Source: Ruminococcus flavefaciens AE3010
GTDB taxonomy: Bacteria > Bacillota > Clostridia > Oscillospirales > Ruminococcaceae
DNA length: 64,000 nt
Reading direction: 5' to 3'
NCBI RefSeq assembly: GCF_000526795.1
Contig: NZ_JAGT01000001.1
Location: forward strand, 328,501-392,500
The translations under genes and the position numbers were made by a program. Positions 1-9,392 of this stretch are shown one piece after another. How positions within the stretch are numbered: position 1 is the first letter of the stretch; each line of letters begins with the position of its first letter. The notes under the pieces are model-generated. The model had not been told where the DNA came from. It worked only from the letters and a program-made list of their open reading frames with translations, and searched no databases.

Positions 1-187
1 CGAAATCAACTGAGGAAGGCTCTTTTGCAGTATTGCTGTGCCATATGCCAAGTCCGACAACAGCGGCAGCGCACAGTGCAGAAACGCCTGCTGTTATCCT
101 GCGGATACGCATGCTGCGGATACGTTTTTCTTCAATGATCCTGTCGCCGCGGGCTTTGACTATTTCCGCCATGGTCTTATAATCCAT
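1..187 (-). CDS. sigma-factor-associated membrane protein (partial)
   Basis: Only the first ~62 codons lie in the window; the gene runs off the left edge. Its ATG at 187 overlaps the end of the sigma-factor gene by 11 bases and has a GGAG site 9 bases upstream, so the two are translationally coupled. The visible part begins MDYKTMAEIVKARGD, then a basic stretch (EEKRIRSMRIRR) and a hydrophobic run (ITAGVSALCAAAVVGLGIW) that looks like a single membrane segment with the N-terminus inside. The position directly after an ECF sigma gene suggests an anti-sigma or sensor protein, but no zinc-binding anti-sigma motif is visible, so the role is inferred from context. Confidence 0.7.
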   Translation of the reverse strand, partial: MDYKTMAEIVKARGDRIIEEKRIRSMRIRRITAGVSALCAAAVVGLGIWHSNTAKEPSSVDF

Positions 188-731
188 AGAACACTGCTCC
201 TTCCTGTTCAATTTCTTTTTTCAGAGCATTTTTAGCTCTGTAAAGCAGATCCCTGATCTGCTTGCTGCTTCTGTTCATTATCTTAGCCGCTTCGTCATTT
301 TTGAAATCCTCAAAGAAAATGAGGTAAAGCACCTGACTGTATTCAGGTTTAAGCTTTGAGATGAGCCTGCGCAGGTCGGCACGCCGCTCATCTTCGATGA
401 CCTTCTGTTCAATATTCTCCTCACCGGAAATATCATACGCATTATCAAGAGATACCGAATCAAACCTTGAAAACTTGCGTTTTATATCGATAGCCTTGTT
501 TCTTCCTATAGTATAAAGCCATGTTTTGAAAGCACCCGTACCCTTGAAGGCAGGCTTTTCTACATAAAGCTTTACGAAGGCATCAATGGCAGCTTCTTCT
601 GCCTGATATATGTCTCCGATTATACTGTAAAGGTAATATACAAGACCGTCCTTGTAATCGCGGATTATCTCATCGATAGCGTCTTTATCTCCTGAGAGGA
701 AACGGCTGTAGCTACTTAAACCGTTATCCAT
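177..731 (-). CDS. ECF-type RNA polymerase sigma factor
   Basis: A 184-residue sigma-70 family protein of extracytoplasmic-function size. Region 2 spans about residues 20-95 (DYKDGLVYYLYSIIGD, then FKTWLYTIGRNKAIDIKR, the typical region 2.4 end). Region 4 spans about 125-175 (LKPEYSQVLYLIFFEDF, then DEAAKIMNRSSKQIRDLLYR, a helix-turn-helix). It should direct RNA polymerase to a small regulon when freed from its partner. The next gene overlaps it by 11 bases and encodes a membrane protein, the usual sigma/anti-sigma layout. A TTGACT-17-TATAAT promoter lies upstream at 857-885. The signal it answers cannot be read from the sequence. Confidence 0.93.
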   Translation of the reverse strand: MDNGLSSYSRFLSGDKDAIDEIIRDYKDGLVYYLYSIIGDIYQAEEAAIDAFVKLYVEKPAFKGTGAFKTWLYTIGRNKAIDIKRKFSRFDSVSLDNAYDISGEENIEQKVIEDERRADLRRLISKLKPEYSQVLYLIFFEDFKNDEAAKIMNRSSKQIRDLLYRAKNALKKEIEQEGAVFYGL

Positions 732-856
732 GTCTTCCTCCTTTCGGCAGGAAATATTTCCATTTGTAACTTATACGAAAGAAAAGCGGCAGATGTCGCA
801 GTTTTATCCGAAAAAATTTCTTAAATACTCACAAAGTACGAATTATCTATATAATT

Positions 857-885
857 ATTATACTCTGTGAGGCGTAGACAGTCAA
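857..885 (-). promoter_or_regulatory. promoter of the ECF sigma operon
   Basis: On the minus strand TTGACT (885-880) and TATAAT (862-857) are separated by 17 bases, a near-perfect housekeeping promoter. The predicted leader before the sigma ATG at 731 is about 120 bases. Confidence 0.75.
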
Positions 886-900
886 GAAGAGCACCATTAT

Positions 901-930
901 AAAAAAGAACAGGCGGCATTGCCGCCTGTT
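901..930 (-). terminator. terminator after the CotH-dockerin gene
   Basis: A 10-bp stem (908-917 with 921-930) with a 3-base loop is followed on the minus strand by CTTTTTT. It ends the gene that stops at 941. Confidence 0.9.
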
Positions 931-940
931 TGATATATCG

Positions 941-3574
941 TTATTGCACCAGTTCCCTGCGCAGACAAACCATGTCAAATATATCAGCTGAACTATCCTC
1001 GTTCATATCAGCAAGTTTGAACTGCTTTTTTGTGATAGATTCAGTGCCAAGAAGATATTTGTTCATAAGGAGCAGGTCAGCTACATTTACGGTACCGTCC
1101 ATGTTTAGATCGCCCTGCCGGTACTCTGTAAGCTTAAAATTGCATACAAGAGAAACAGCTTTATCTGCTGTTACGGTTATGGTAGGAGAATCAGAGTTTA
1201 CTGCGCCCGTCCAGCCTGCGAATGTATAGTTATCGGCGGGCTTTGCAGTAAGGGTCAATTCCTGTCCTTTTTCAAAAGTTCCTGTCCAGACATTTCCCGA
1301 AAAAGCAGCATCGGCAGAATCTACGGAAAAGTCTCCGTTTCCCTGAACGGTAACTGTCACGGTACTGCTGTCCTTTGATATGCCGAGGTAGTTCTGCATA
1401 TTCTCAACAGCGTATTCTGCACGGTTTTTGAAAAAAGTACGCATTACCTCCATTTCACTGTGGTAATATTCTTTCTGCTCTGCAATGAAGCTGTCAAAGT
1501 CAACTGCGGGGTTACCGTCGTACCAGCGCCATGCGGACATTGCATAATAGTCCATATATCTGCTTTCTTCAGCATCAAGCTCCGCACACATCTTTGATGA
1601 CTCGAATACGGAATATGCAAATGAATAGAACCTGTCTGCAAACTTCTGCTTGAATTCGGGATTTTTAAGGAGTTCCGAGAATATCAGAGTGGGTATTCCT
1701 TCCTTAACAGCTTCCACTTTCTTGAAGCTGTCATACTTATACAGCTCGGAATCGTCAGCATCAGCATAGGAAAGTCCTACAGAGTAATCAAAATCGAATG
1801 CGCCGAATCGCCATTTGCCGTCAGTATAAGGATTGTCCGTAGGCTCGTCGCCGTTGTATCGCCATAGGAAATAATTGTAGTTCGGCCAGTCCCATGTGCA
1901 GATATACAGACCTGTACAGTAACAGTCGATAATACTGTCTATATCGACCTTTGAAGTGACGTATTCGTAGTTTTCGGGAACTGTCAGATCATTATCGCGG
2001 CAGAATTCACCAAGCAGCTGAAGATTCATGGGCTCCTCATCGGGACCCTCTTCAAGCTCACCGTTTTTGATGATTGTAACATTTTCGGAGGGGACGCCGT
2101 ATTTGGACTGTATATAATAATCGGAGGCTTTCTCGGTTATCTCATACATTCCCCACAGCTCTCCGTCAATGAAAAGCATACATCTGTCACAGGCATAGGT
2201 CGAAAGCGCCGGGAGGTCACGGACAGAAGAATCAACAACATGCTCTCTCAGCCTGTCCACCCAAGTGACAGCCCTGAGTCCGAATGAATCGTAACGCTTT
2301 ATTATCTTGCCGTCATCAACTGAGTAATTATCGTCAATGAGCTTATAGTCAAGCTTAGAGTCGCCGTATTCGCTTCTCGCATACAGATTGAAGCTTTTTG
2401 CGGAGCTGTTTCTTGTGGCGGAGCCTCTTATGCGAATGCCCATTTTCTGATCGAAGCCAAGCTTACCGTCCTCAAAATACGTGATATCAGCCTCACGCTC
2501 CCACTTTTTACCTGAGGAATAGAAGTTGGCGACCTCATCCAGTGAATAACTTGCGTTGGGCTCGGCTTCGATTTTTTCAAGCCAGTCCATGTACTTCTGA
2601 CCTGCAACATAAATACCCTTATCCTTGCCGAAGAGATTGTCGGGGTCTGTTACCACGGAAATTACAGGTATATCAGAATAGTAACTGAGCTTTTCGTCGT
2701 TCATAATGAAGTAGGTCTTTGAAACTACTCTGCTGAACGTGCCGTCTTCAGACAGAGCGGCTGCTCTTACGATAGTTGCCTTGTCGAATTTTTCTGGATT
2801 TGCCACATAATACTGAGCGAGATTGATGGAGTATGGGCTGTTGTCCTCATGCTGGAACTTGCTGTAGACATTGTCTTCTGAACTTCTGTCGTACATGGGT
2901 ATCGCACCGCTGTATATCTCGACAGTATCAGATGTGGTAGGGTCAGAACCGTCAAGGGTATAGAAGATAGTATCTTTCGAGTTGATGGTTAGCTCTTTTA
3001 CATCATTTTCGCTGTAGAAGCCTGACTCCAGAGAAAAAACAGGCTCGATAGTTACAGACTGATTGGCAGAAGCAGGGGTGGGAGACATTACGGAAAAGCT
3101 TCCGTCAGATAAGCGTCCGTATGTTGTGTCCTCAGCAAGTGCAGGTATTTCAAGCTTTATCAGTTCTGCTCCGTCAGGTGAGGAAAGAATGAGAGTTTCA
3201 CCTGATTTACTGAGAGAAAAGCCTGTATTGAGATCTGTCATGTCAGCTCCGTTCTTTGCAGCAGCAATGATAAGATACTCTCCATGCTTTATGACCGAAC
3301 CTGACGGGAAAATATACTTCATGGGAGCACTTTCATCGTCTGTCAGTCCGAAGCCCGAAAGGTCGATGTCCGCAGTACTGTCGTTATAAAGCTCGATCCA
3401 GTCCGAGGCACGGCCGAGACTGTCAGTGAAGCAGCTTTTGTTCTGGGAGCATACTTCGTTTATGTAAAGTCCCTCCGCAGACTGTTCAGCCGAAGCAAAG
3501 GGCGCACCGCAGGGCATTGCCGAGACCATTAGCAATGCCGTTGTAATGCTGGCAATTTTTTTAATAAAGTTCAT
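941..3574 (-). CDS. secreted CotH-kinase-like protein with lamin-tail and dockerin modules
   Basis: An 877-residue secreted protein. Order of parts: signal peptide (1-29, ending ASA); lamin-tail domain (about 35-165; INEV and SDWIELYN); a chitobiase-type beta domain (about 177-260; YTLDGSDPTTS); a CotH domain (about 305-640; IPVISVVTDPDNLFG, GIRIRGSATRNSSAKSFN, FGAFDFDYSVG); a bacterial repeat domain (about 745-815; GWTG); and a C-terminal dockerin with two calcium loops (GDLNMDGTVNVADLLLMNKY and ADMNEDSSADIFDMVCLR). CotH is an atypical secreted kinase family first known from spore coats. The dockerin implies attachment to a cellulosomal scaffold. The start is supported by GAGGT 6 bases before ATG 3574. 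Whether it phosphorylates scaffold or enzyme partners is open. Confidence 0.88.
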   Translation of the reverse strand: MNFIKKIASITTALLMVSAMPCGAPFASAEQSAEGLYINEVCSQNKSCFTDSLGRASDWIELYNDSTADIDLSGFGLTDDESAPMKYIFPSGSVIKHGEYLIIAAAKNGADMTDLNTGFSLSKSGETLILSSPDGAELIKLEIPALAEDTTYGRLSDGSFSVMSPTPASANQSVTIEPVFSLESGFYSENDVKELTINSKDTIFYTLDGSDPTTSDTVEIYSGAIPMYDRSSEDNVYSKFQHEDNSPYSINLAQYYVANPEKFDKATIVRAAALSEDGTFSRVVSKTYFIMNDEKLSYYSDIPVISVVTDPDNLFGKDKGIYVAGQKYMDWLEKIEAEPNASYSLDEVANFYSSGKKWEREADITYFEDGKLGFDQKMGIRIRGSATRNSSAKSFNLYARSEYGDSKLDYKLIDDNYSVDDGKIIKRYDSFGLRAVTWVDRLREHVVDSSVRDLPALSTYACDRCMLFIDGELWGMYEITEKASDYYIQSKYGVPSENVTIIKNGELEEGPDEEPMNLQLLGEFCRDNDLTVPENYEYVTSKVDIDSIIDCYCTGLYICTWDWPNYNYFLWRYNGDEPTDNPYTDGKWRFGAFDFDYSVGLSYADADDSELYKYDSFKKVEAVKEGIPTLIFSELLKNPEFKQKFADRFYSFAYSVFESSKMCAELDAEESRYMDYYAMSAWRWYDGNPAVDFDSFIAEQKEYYHSEMEVMRTFFKNRAEYAVENMQNYLGISKDSSTVTVTVQGNGDFSVDSADAAFSGNVWTGTFEKGQELTLTAKPADNYTFAGWTGAVNSDSPTITVTADKAVSLVCNFKLTEYRQGDLNMDGTVNVADLLLMNKYLLGTESITKKQFKLADMNEDSSADIFDMVCLRRELVQ

Positions 3575-3607
3575 AAAATTACCTCACTATGTATCGTATA
3601 ATAAAAT

Positions 3608-3636
3608 ATTATATCACACTGATATGTAAATAGCAA
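3608..3636 (-). promoter_or_regulatory. promoter of the CotH-dockerin gene
   Basis: TTGCTA (3636-3631) and TATAAT (3613-3608) on the minus strand with a 17-base spacer, 34 bases before the ATG. Confidence 0.7.
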
Positions 3637-3919
3637 GATACAGCGATAAAATCGCCTTATCACATGTAATTTTCCGTATAAATTTTTTGATGTTTGTTGA
3701 TATATAACAGCACATTAGTACTATGCCCGAACCTGCAAATGAGAACTTTTGGGTCTGCGGTTACATTTGTTTATGATTAAGATATTTGTCAGTCAGCAAC
3801 TTTTGGTGAGTCAATTTGACGAATTTTATTTACAAGACTGGAAAAAAGTAAAGATTTTGCTATTAATCCGCTTTGAACATCAAGATATTACTTTTCTGTT
3901 GACCAATTGTTGCTAAATT

Positions 3920-3949
3920 GTGACCAAAAATTGTCGAGTTGCTTATAAT
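3920..3949 (+). promoter_or_regulatory. candidate promoter of the CE1-dockerin esterase gene
   Basis: GTGACC (3920-3925) and TATAAT (3944-3949), 18-base spacer. The -10 is perfect and the -35 is weak. It would give a leader of roughly 260 bases. Confidence 0.4.
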
Positions 3950-4217
3950 GACTTTACTTTTTTCTATATATATTGTATATTTACATCAAAGATATTATAC
4001 AATTATGCCAAATATTTGTCACAAAAACAACTTTTGGTGTACTTGAAGAAGCGGGAGTTCTGTAACGTTTTATGACTTCGGATCTCAGCCGACCCTCTAA
4101 AAATATAAAAAATAGGCTGTTTCCGAGTCGCAAACACAAAAAATACCGTCCTGTTACGGCTTTTTACCGCCTTTTGCGGAGTTTTGCCAAGGACTAAAAA
4201 ACAAAGGAGTGATTGAA

Positions 4218-7200
4218 GTGAATTCAAAAATGAAGAAGATCATCAGCGGTACTGTATCCGCAATGATGATCGCGGCAAGTGTGCCGTTCTCTGCTTCAGC
4301 AGCTAATGTAAGCATGGATTTAGGCAGTCTTACAGGCAGTGTTGGCGGCGGCTGGGGAAATAACGGCGGCATGAATTGGGGCGGCAACGGCGGAGGCATG
4401 GACTGGAGCGGCTTTGCAGGCGGCTTCGATAACAGCGGCGCTAATATCGGAGGCGATGCAGGCAGCGGCGGAAACGCTACCTCAGGTCTCAATGCAGAGA
4501 TCAAGAACGATATGCCCACAACTGTACCGAACGGTGCAGAGGCAAAGAGCCAGTGCAAGGTCGAGAACAAGACCTATAACTGTAAATTCACAGGCAAGCA
4601 GAAGAAGTGCAATGTTATCCTGCCTCCTAACTATGATCCAAGCAAGAAGTATCCCGTAATGTTCGTTCTCCACGGCATCATGGGAAGTGAAAATGATATG
4701 GTAAACGGCATGGGCGTTCAGGAGCTCATGACAGGTCTTATGACCGGCGGCAAGGCTGAGGAATTCATTGTTGTAACACCTAACATGTTCACAAGTAAGA
4801 CCATGAGCGGTCCAAGCGGCATCAACCAGCAGACCTGCGCAGAGTACGACAACTTCCTCTATGACGTAACAGACAGCCTTCTTCCTTTTATCAAGGAGAA
4901 CTATCCGATAAAGGAAGGCAGAGAGAATACAGCTATCACAGGCTTCTCAATGGGCGGCCGTGAGGCTATCTACTGCGGACTTATGCGTCCCGACGTATTC
5001 GGCTACGTAGGCGGTGCTTGCCCTGCACCAGGTATCACACCAGGTACAGACTCATTCATGTCTCACCCCGGCTGTATGCAGGAAAGTGAAATGAAGTTCA
5101 GAGACGTAGGTCCCGAGCCTGAGGTATTCATGATCACAGGCGGTACAAACGATTCGGTTGTTGGTACTTTCCCGTCACAGTACAGCAATATCCTTACAAA
5201 GAACGGTGTAAACCACGTTTACCAGTCCATTCCCGGCGGCGGACATGGTGCTGAGTCAGTTAAACCTCACCTTTACACATTCTTCAGATACGTGTTCAAG
5301 GGCAGCTCAGAGCCTGAGGTAACTACCACTACAACAACCACAACAGTTACCACGAGCACAACAACTATTGCAACTACAACTACAGCTCCTGTAACTCAGG
5401 ATCCAAAGGCTGTACTTGATTCTAAGGTAACAAAGTGGGGCGACGCCAACAACGATAAAGGCGTTGACATGAGTGATGTAGTTCTTATAATGCAGTCACT
5501 TGCAAACCCAAACAAGTATAAGCTCACAGAGCCGGGTCTCTACAATGCGGACGTAAGCGAAGCAGGCGGCGGTATCACATCAAACGACGCTCTTGTTATA
5601 CAGAAGTTTCTCTTAGGACTTATCACAAAGCTTCCCGAGAGCTATTCTGAGAATATAAAGATAGACGGCGGCGAAGCAACTACAACTACAAATGTTGCAA
5701 CTACAACAGTTCCTGATGTAGTAACAACAACTACAGCTGCTCCTCCCGCAGCAGGCGGCTTATTGAATGATAATTTTGATTCAGGCATCGGCGACTGGTC
5801 AGGCAGAGGCGCAGCTTCTGTTGCTGCATCAGATACTGCATACTACGGTGCTTCGGGCAAGTCCCTCTTTATTACGGACAGAAGCGCTGAGTGGAACGGT
5901 GCAGCTATCAACCTCGGTTCGGACTTCCAGCCCGGTCAGACATACAGCGTGAGCTTAGGAGCTCTCCAGCTCTCAGGCAGCGACGCAACTATCCAGATAT
6001 CTCTCCAGCAGGGCGGCAACGGCGGCGGAAGCGCTGTATATACCTCTATCGCCAAGGAGGCCTGCAAGAGCGGCGAGTGGACCAAGATAGAGAATACTTC
6101 ATTCACTATCCCCGACAATGCAGGCGATATGGTGCTCTACGTTGAGACTATCGAGTCTTCGGGTGATCTTATGGACTTCTATATCGATAATGTACAGGTT
6201 GCGGCTGAGGGCACAAAGTCAACTGTAACAACAGGCGGGGAAGGCAAGGTTCCCGAGGTCGTTATTCCCGAAAAGTCAGATTTCGATTCTACTCAGTGGG
6301 ATAACTACAAGGAGACAGCTTCCGCACAGTATATCGACTTCTACAAGAGCTCCATCAAGCACATGGGCAACACCTACAGACTTACCCAGAAGCTTGCTGC
6401 TGCTGAAAGCGGTTCACCTCTGACAGTTGCTTATCTCGGCGGCTCTATCACAGAGGGCAAGAACTATACAACACCATTCTCCAACTACCTCAAGACCACA
6501 TTTGCAAAGGGCTCGTTCAAGGAGATCAACGCAGGTCTCTCAGGTACATCTTCCGTTGTAGGACTTGTCCGCAGCGAGAAGCAGATCGTTGAGCAGAAGC
6601 CTGATATCATCTTCCTTGAATTCTCAGTAAACGATCATGAGGACATCATGTACAAGAAGTGCTTCGAGAGCTGTATCAAGAAGTTCCTTGATATGCCTAA
6701 CGAGCCTGCTGTAGGTATCATCATCACACGTGCAAAGGGCGGCTTCTCCAGCCAGTCACAGATGTATCCTATCGGCAAGAACTTCGATATCCCTGTAATA
6801 AGCATGGACGATGCTCTTACAAAGGCATTCAACAGCGGCTTCCTCAAGGCAAGCGATTACTACTCAGACGAGTATCATCCGCATCAGAAGGGCGGTCAGC
6901 TTGTAGCAGACTGTATGGCATACTATGTACGTCAGGCACTCAGGAGCGAGAACCAGTCAGCAAGCTACACACAGCCTACCAAGTATGTTTACGGCGCTGA
7001 GTACGCTAACTGTGTGAATGTTGATCCTAAGAACCTCACAAACTTCAACGCAGGCTCATGGAAGTCAGGCGGCGGTTACAACAATAACCCCGGTCTCAAC
7101 TACTCATACACACTCAACGGCGGCAGCCCGATGACATTCAAGACAGAGGGCAAGGGTCTTATCATCGTATTCAAGGCTAACAGCTCAGGTATGGGCAGTA

Positions 7201-7370
7201 TCGATGTTACTGTAAATGGCAAGACCACAAAGGTAAACGGCAACAAGCAGTACACATGGGGCGGTCCCGATGCAGAGCTTGGCTACTATCAGGAGACCTC
7301 AGGCGAGCTTAATGTTTCCATAAGCGGAAGCGGACAGTTCACTATCTGGGGTGTAGGTCTTATCAAGTAA
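4218..7370 (+). CDS. cellulosomal bifunctional esterase: CE1 - dockerin - CBM22 - SGNH esterase
   Basis: About 1050 residues, secreted. An alternative in-frame GTG at 4209 sits inside the AAAGGAG ribosome site, so GTG 4218, 8 bases after it, is preferred. Parts: signal peptide (ISGTVSAMMIAASVPFSASA); Gly/Asn-rich stretch; CE1-type esterase (about 100-358; VLHGIMGSE, nucleophile Ser in GFSMGGRE, His in GGGHGAES); Thr linker; dockerin (about 403-475; WGDANNDKGVDMSDVVLIMQ); Thr linker; CBM22 (about 515-666); SGNH hydrolase (about 691-915; GGSITEG, GLSGTSS, EFSVND, DEYHPHQKG); and a C-terminal beta module. CE1 members remove ferulate or acetate from xylan; the SGNH module is likely a CE2/CE17-like deacetylase. 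Together they would strip xylan side groups for the neighbouring xylanases. Confidence 0.9.
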   Translation: MNSKMKKIISGTVSAMMIAASVPFSASAANVSMDLGSLTGSVGGGWGNNGGMNWGGNGGGMDWSGFAGGFDNSGANIGGDAGSGGNATSGLNAEIKNDMPTTVPNGAEAKSQCKVENKTYNCKFTGKQKKCNVILPPNYDPSKKYPVMFVLHGIMGSENDMVNGMGVQELMTGLMTGGKAEEFIVVTPNMFTSKTMSGPSGINQQTCAEYDNFLYDVTDSLLPFIKENYPIKEGRENTAITGFSMGGREAIYCGLMRPDVFGYVGGACPAPGITPGTDSFMSHPGCMQESEMKFRDVGPEPEVFMITGGTNDSVVGTFPSQYSNILTKNGVNHVYQSIPGGGHGAESVKPHLYTFFRYVFKGSSEPEVTTTTTTTTVTTSTTTIATTTTAPVTQDPKAVLDSKVTKWGDANNDKGVDMSDVVLIMQSLANPNKYKLTEPGLYNADVSEAGGGITSNDALVIQKFLLGLITKLPESYSENIKIDGGEATTTTNVATTTVPDVVTTTTAAPPAAGGLLNDNFDSGIGDWSGRGAASVAASDTAYYGASGKSLFITDRSAEWNGAAINLGSDFQPGQTYSVSLGALQLSGSDATIQISLQQGGNGGGSAVYTSIAKEACKSGEWTKIENTSFTIPDNAGDMVLYVETIESSGDLMDFYIDNVQVAAEGTKSTVTTGGEGKVPEVVIPEKSDFDSTQWDNYKETASAQYIDFYKSSIKHMGNTYRLTQKLAAAESGSPLTVAYLGGSITEGKNYTTPFSNYLKTTFAKGSFKEINAGLSGTSSVVGLVRSEKQIVEQKPDIIFLEFSVNDHEDIMYKKCFESCIKKFLDMPNEPAVGIIITRAKGGFSSQSQMYPIGKNFDIPVISMDDALTKAFNSGFLKASDYYSDEYHPHQKGGQLVADCMAYYVRQALRSENQSASYTQPTKYVYGAEYANCVNVDPKNLTNFNAGSWKSGGGYNNNPGLNYSYTLNGGSPMTFKTEGKGLIIVFKANSSGMGSIDVTVNGKTTKVNGNKQYTWGGPDAELGYYQETSGELNVSISGSGQFTIWGVGLIK

Positions 7371-7397
7371 ACAGCCGAAAAACTCATTAACAAAGAA

Positions 7398-7429
7398 AAC
7401 CTCTGCAAAGCATTTTGCAGAGGTTTTTT
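7398..7429 (+). terminator. terminator after the CE1-SGNH esterase gene
   Basis: A 12-bp perfect stem (7398-7409 with 7414-7425) closes on a 4-base loop and is followed by a T run. Confidence 0.93.
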
Positions 7430-7453
7430 GCGGCGGTATGAAGAGCAAGACAG

Positions 7454-7483
7454 AAAAATCGGGGCATCAAGCCCCGATTTTTT
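7454..7483. terminator. bidirectional terminator between convergent genes
   Basis: An 11-bp stem (7455-7465 with 7471-7481), A-rich on the left and T-rich on the right, so it works in both directions. It mainly serves the minus-strand SGNH-dockerin gene ending at 7488. Confidence 0.88.
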
Positions 7484-7487
7484 ATCT

Positions 7488-9392
7488 TTATCTTACTCTG
7501 TGATGATGTCCGAAGTATCTGCCGTAATTTCCCATGGGATAGAAGTATCCCATATTGTACGGACGGTATGGATCGTAGAATCTGTTTCCGCCCCGGCCAA
7601 AATTGAATTTAGACTGTTCTGTGTAAGCCCTGAGAAGTAAAGCGTCAAAAATGTCAACTCTGCCGTTTCTGTCTATATCGGCATATTTAAGGTCTTCATC
7701 AGAAAGATCGTACATACCGAGAGCATGGTATATTAAAATATATGAGTCAGTTGAATCGATTTTACCGTTGCCATTGATATCTCCCAAAGGTCTGAAATTG
7801 TAATCTGCAATTTCCTCTGCGGGGAGAGGCTCCTCGGTAGGCTCGGGAGCTTCCGGGATAATCATTCTGTTGGTTACGGTCTCTGACATTGCATTATAGA
7901 GTATGTCTGCGATCTCCCTGTGACCGTTTGCATTGGGGTGCGGATCGAAGTCCTTCTCGGGAGATATGTCGTAAACATCAACATATACTGCGCCTGTTTC
8001 CTCTGCAACGGTTTTGAGCTCCTCGTTGAGTCGGCGGATCTGCGGGTCAACGTTCTTGCCTGCCACCTGCATAGCCATTGGTGATGCCACTTCCTCGGCA
8101 ATAGCCTTTGCAGCTGCGGTCTGATTAGCTGTGCGGTACTTTGACATTACAGCCATAAGGTCTGTAAGCTCTGAAAGGTCATCATAGTTATTGATAATGT
8201 CGATAACTGACTGGAGCTCGTTGATATCATCGTACTTGACCAGCACATTCATAAGCTCTTCCTTTGCAGGCTGTCCCTCGGAATTGCTTACAAGCTGAGA
8301 AAGCTCCTGTACCTCGCTGATGTCGTCGTACTTTTCGACCATTGCAAGAAGCTCATCAAGCTCTGCTGCGTCATTGTATTTTTCGGTTATATCCTTGATA
8401 TCGTTGATCTTCTCGACCTTATCGTTAAGATTGTCTATGTATTCAGCGGTCTGCTTGCCGTTTGCAGTAAGCTCGTCCTCGCCTGCTGCGGCAGCATTTG
8501 CAGCTGCGGCATAAATTCTGCCGAGAACCTCATAGATATCCTCCTCTGTTGCTGCCGACTCCTCCTCGGTACGGTAAGGATTGAACATACCCACGAGAGC
8601 GATATCCGCATCGCCGTTGAGTTCCTTTACAGCCTCAACAACACCCTTGACATGGCTTGCGGACTCGTCTACAAGAGCGTTTGCATTTTCGCTTACATTG
8701 TACATGAATGCAGCGGCTTCAATGAAGTCCTCAGATGTTATATTGTCCTTATTCTCGCTGATGATCTGGAGACCGCCGCCAATTGCGGTTTCTGTGTCTG
8801 TGCCGAAAAGTGTGAGCATGAGAGACATACCTGCGGCGCTGAGAACAGGATTCTCGCCGTATACCATTTGTGGAACTATGCTCATGATGATGTCGTTTCC
8901 GCCCAGCTGAATACTTACAAGATCAGCTTCGGAAAGGTACTTTGTGTAAATATCATGGTAGGGAACAAGTACATTGCTTGCGCCCTCGCCTGCATATGAC
9001 TCGAGTATGCCTGTAGCAAATTCGCCCTTGTACTCAGGAGTTTTTATTGTCTTTTCGATGTCCTCTGCGCGGTAAGCAGTCGATGCAAGGTTCGTGCCCT
9101 TTACATTGTAGCCTCTTTCGCTGCCGAGTTTTTCCAGATACTCGGTGAATATTGCGGGATATGCGCCCTTAACCGGAGATTCAAGAAGCGCGTCTGTAAT
9201 AACAAGTGCGGGATCCTGCGTGAGATCGCCCCCTGCAAGACCGAAGCCTGCCGCAATGCTGTCACCCAGTGCCACATAGTTATAATCACCGTTTGTGAGT
9301 TCGTTATTATTTTCTGCAAAAGCAGCCATACCTGCTGTATTTGTGAGTGTAACTGCTGAAACAAGTGCAGCTAAAATCTTTGATGCTTTCAT
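7488..9392 (-). CDS. secreted SGNH/GDSL hydrolase with coiled insertion and dockerin
   Basis: 634 residues from ATG 9392. A longer frame back to 9515 is rejected because AAGGAGG lies just before 9392 and a signal peptide (MKASKILAALVSAVTL) starts there. SGNH block I is VALGDSIAAG, block III LGGNDI, and block V DPHPNANGH, so the catalytic Ser, Asp and His are present. Between blocks III and V is an insertion of about 100 residues with four KYDD-type repeats (KYNDAAELDELL, KYDDISEVQELS, KYDDINELQSVI, NYDDLSELTDLM), likely helical. A dockerin follows (LGDINGNGKIDSTDSYILIY, ADIDRNGRVDIFDALLLRAY) and then a Tyr/Gly/His-rich tail. Its ATG overlaps the stop of the ANL ligase (TAATG), which is strong translational coupling. 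Substrate unknown; probably a carbohydrate or lipid ester. Confidence 0.88.
   Translation of the reverse strand: MKASKILAALVSAVTLTNTAGMAAFAENNNELTNGDYNYVALGDSIAAGFGLAGGDLTQDPALVITDALLESPVKGAYPAIFTEYLEKLGSERGYNVKGTNLASTAYRAEDIEKTIKTPEYKGEFATGILESYAGEGASNVLVPYHDIYTKYLSEADLVSIQLGGNDIIMSIVPQMVYGENPVLSAAGMSLMLTLFGTDTETAIGGGLQIISENKDNITSEDFIEAAAFMYNVSENANALVDESASHVKGVVEAVKELNGDADIALVGMFNPYRTEEESAATEEDIYEVLGRIYAAAANAAAAGEDELTANGKQTAEYIDNLNDKVEKINDIKDITEKYNDAAELDELLAMVEKYDDISEVQELSQLVSNSEGQPAKEELMNVLVKYDDINELQSVIDIINNYDDLSELTDLMAVMSKYRTANQTAAAKAIAEEVASPMAMQVAGKNVDPQIRRLNEELKTVAEETGAVYVDVYDISPEKDFDPHPNANGHREIADILYNAMSETVTNRMIIPEAPEPTEEPLPAEEIADYNFRPLGDINGNGKIDSTDSYILIYHALGMYDLSDEDLKYADIDRNGRVDIFDALLLRAYTEQSKFNFGRGGNRFYDPYRPYNMGYFYPMGNYGRYFGHHHRVR

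Larger units (their letters stand above)
3575..4217. other. 643-base divergent intergenic region
   Basis: An AT-rich gap between the minus-strand CotH gene and the plus-strand esterase. Beyond the two promoter candidates listed, I see no gene. The esterase side has an unusually long predicted leader of about 260 bases containing GC-rich patches near 4147-4185 (taccgccttttgcgga), but no riboswitch class that I recognise. Confidence 0.5.
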
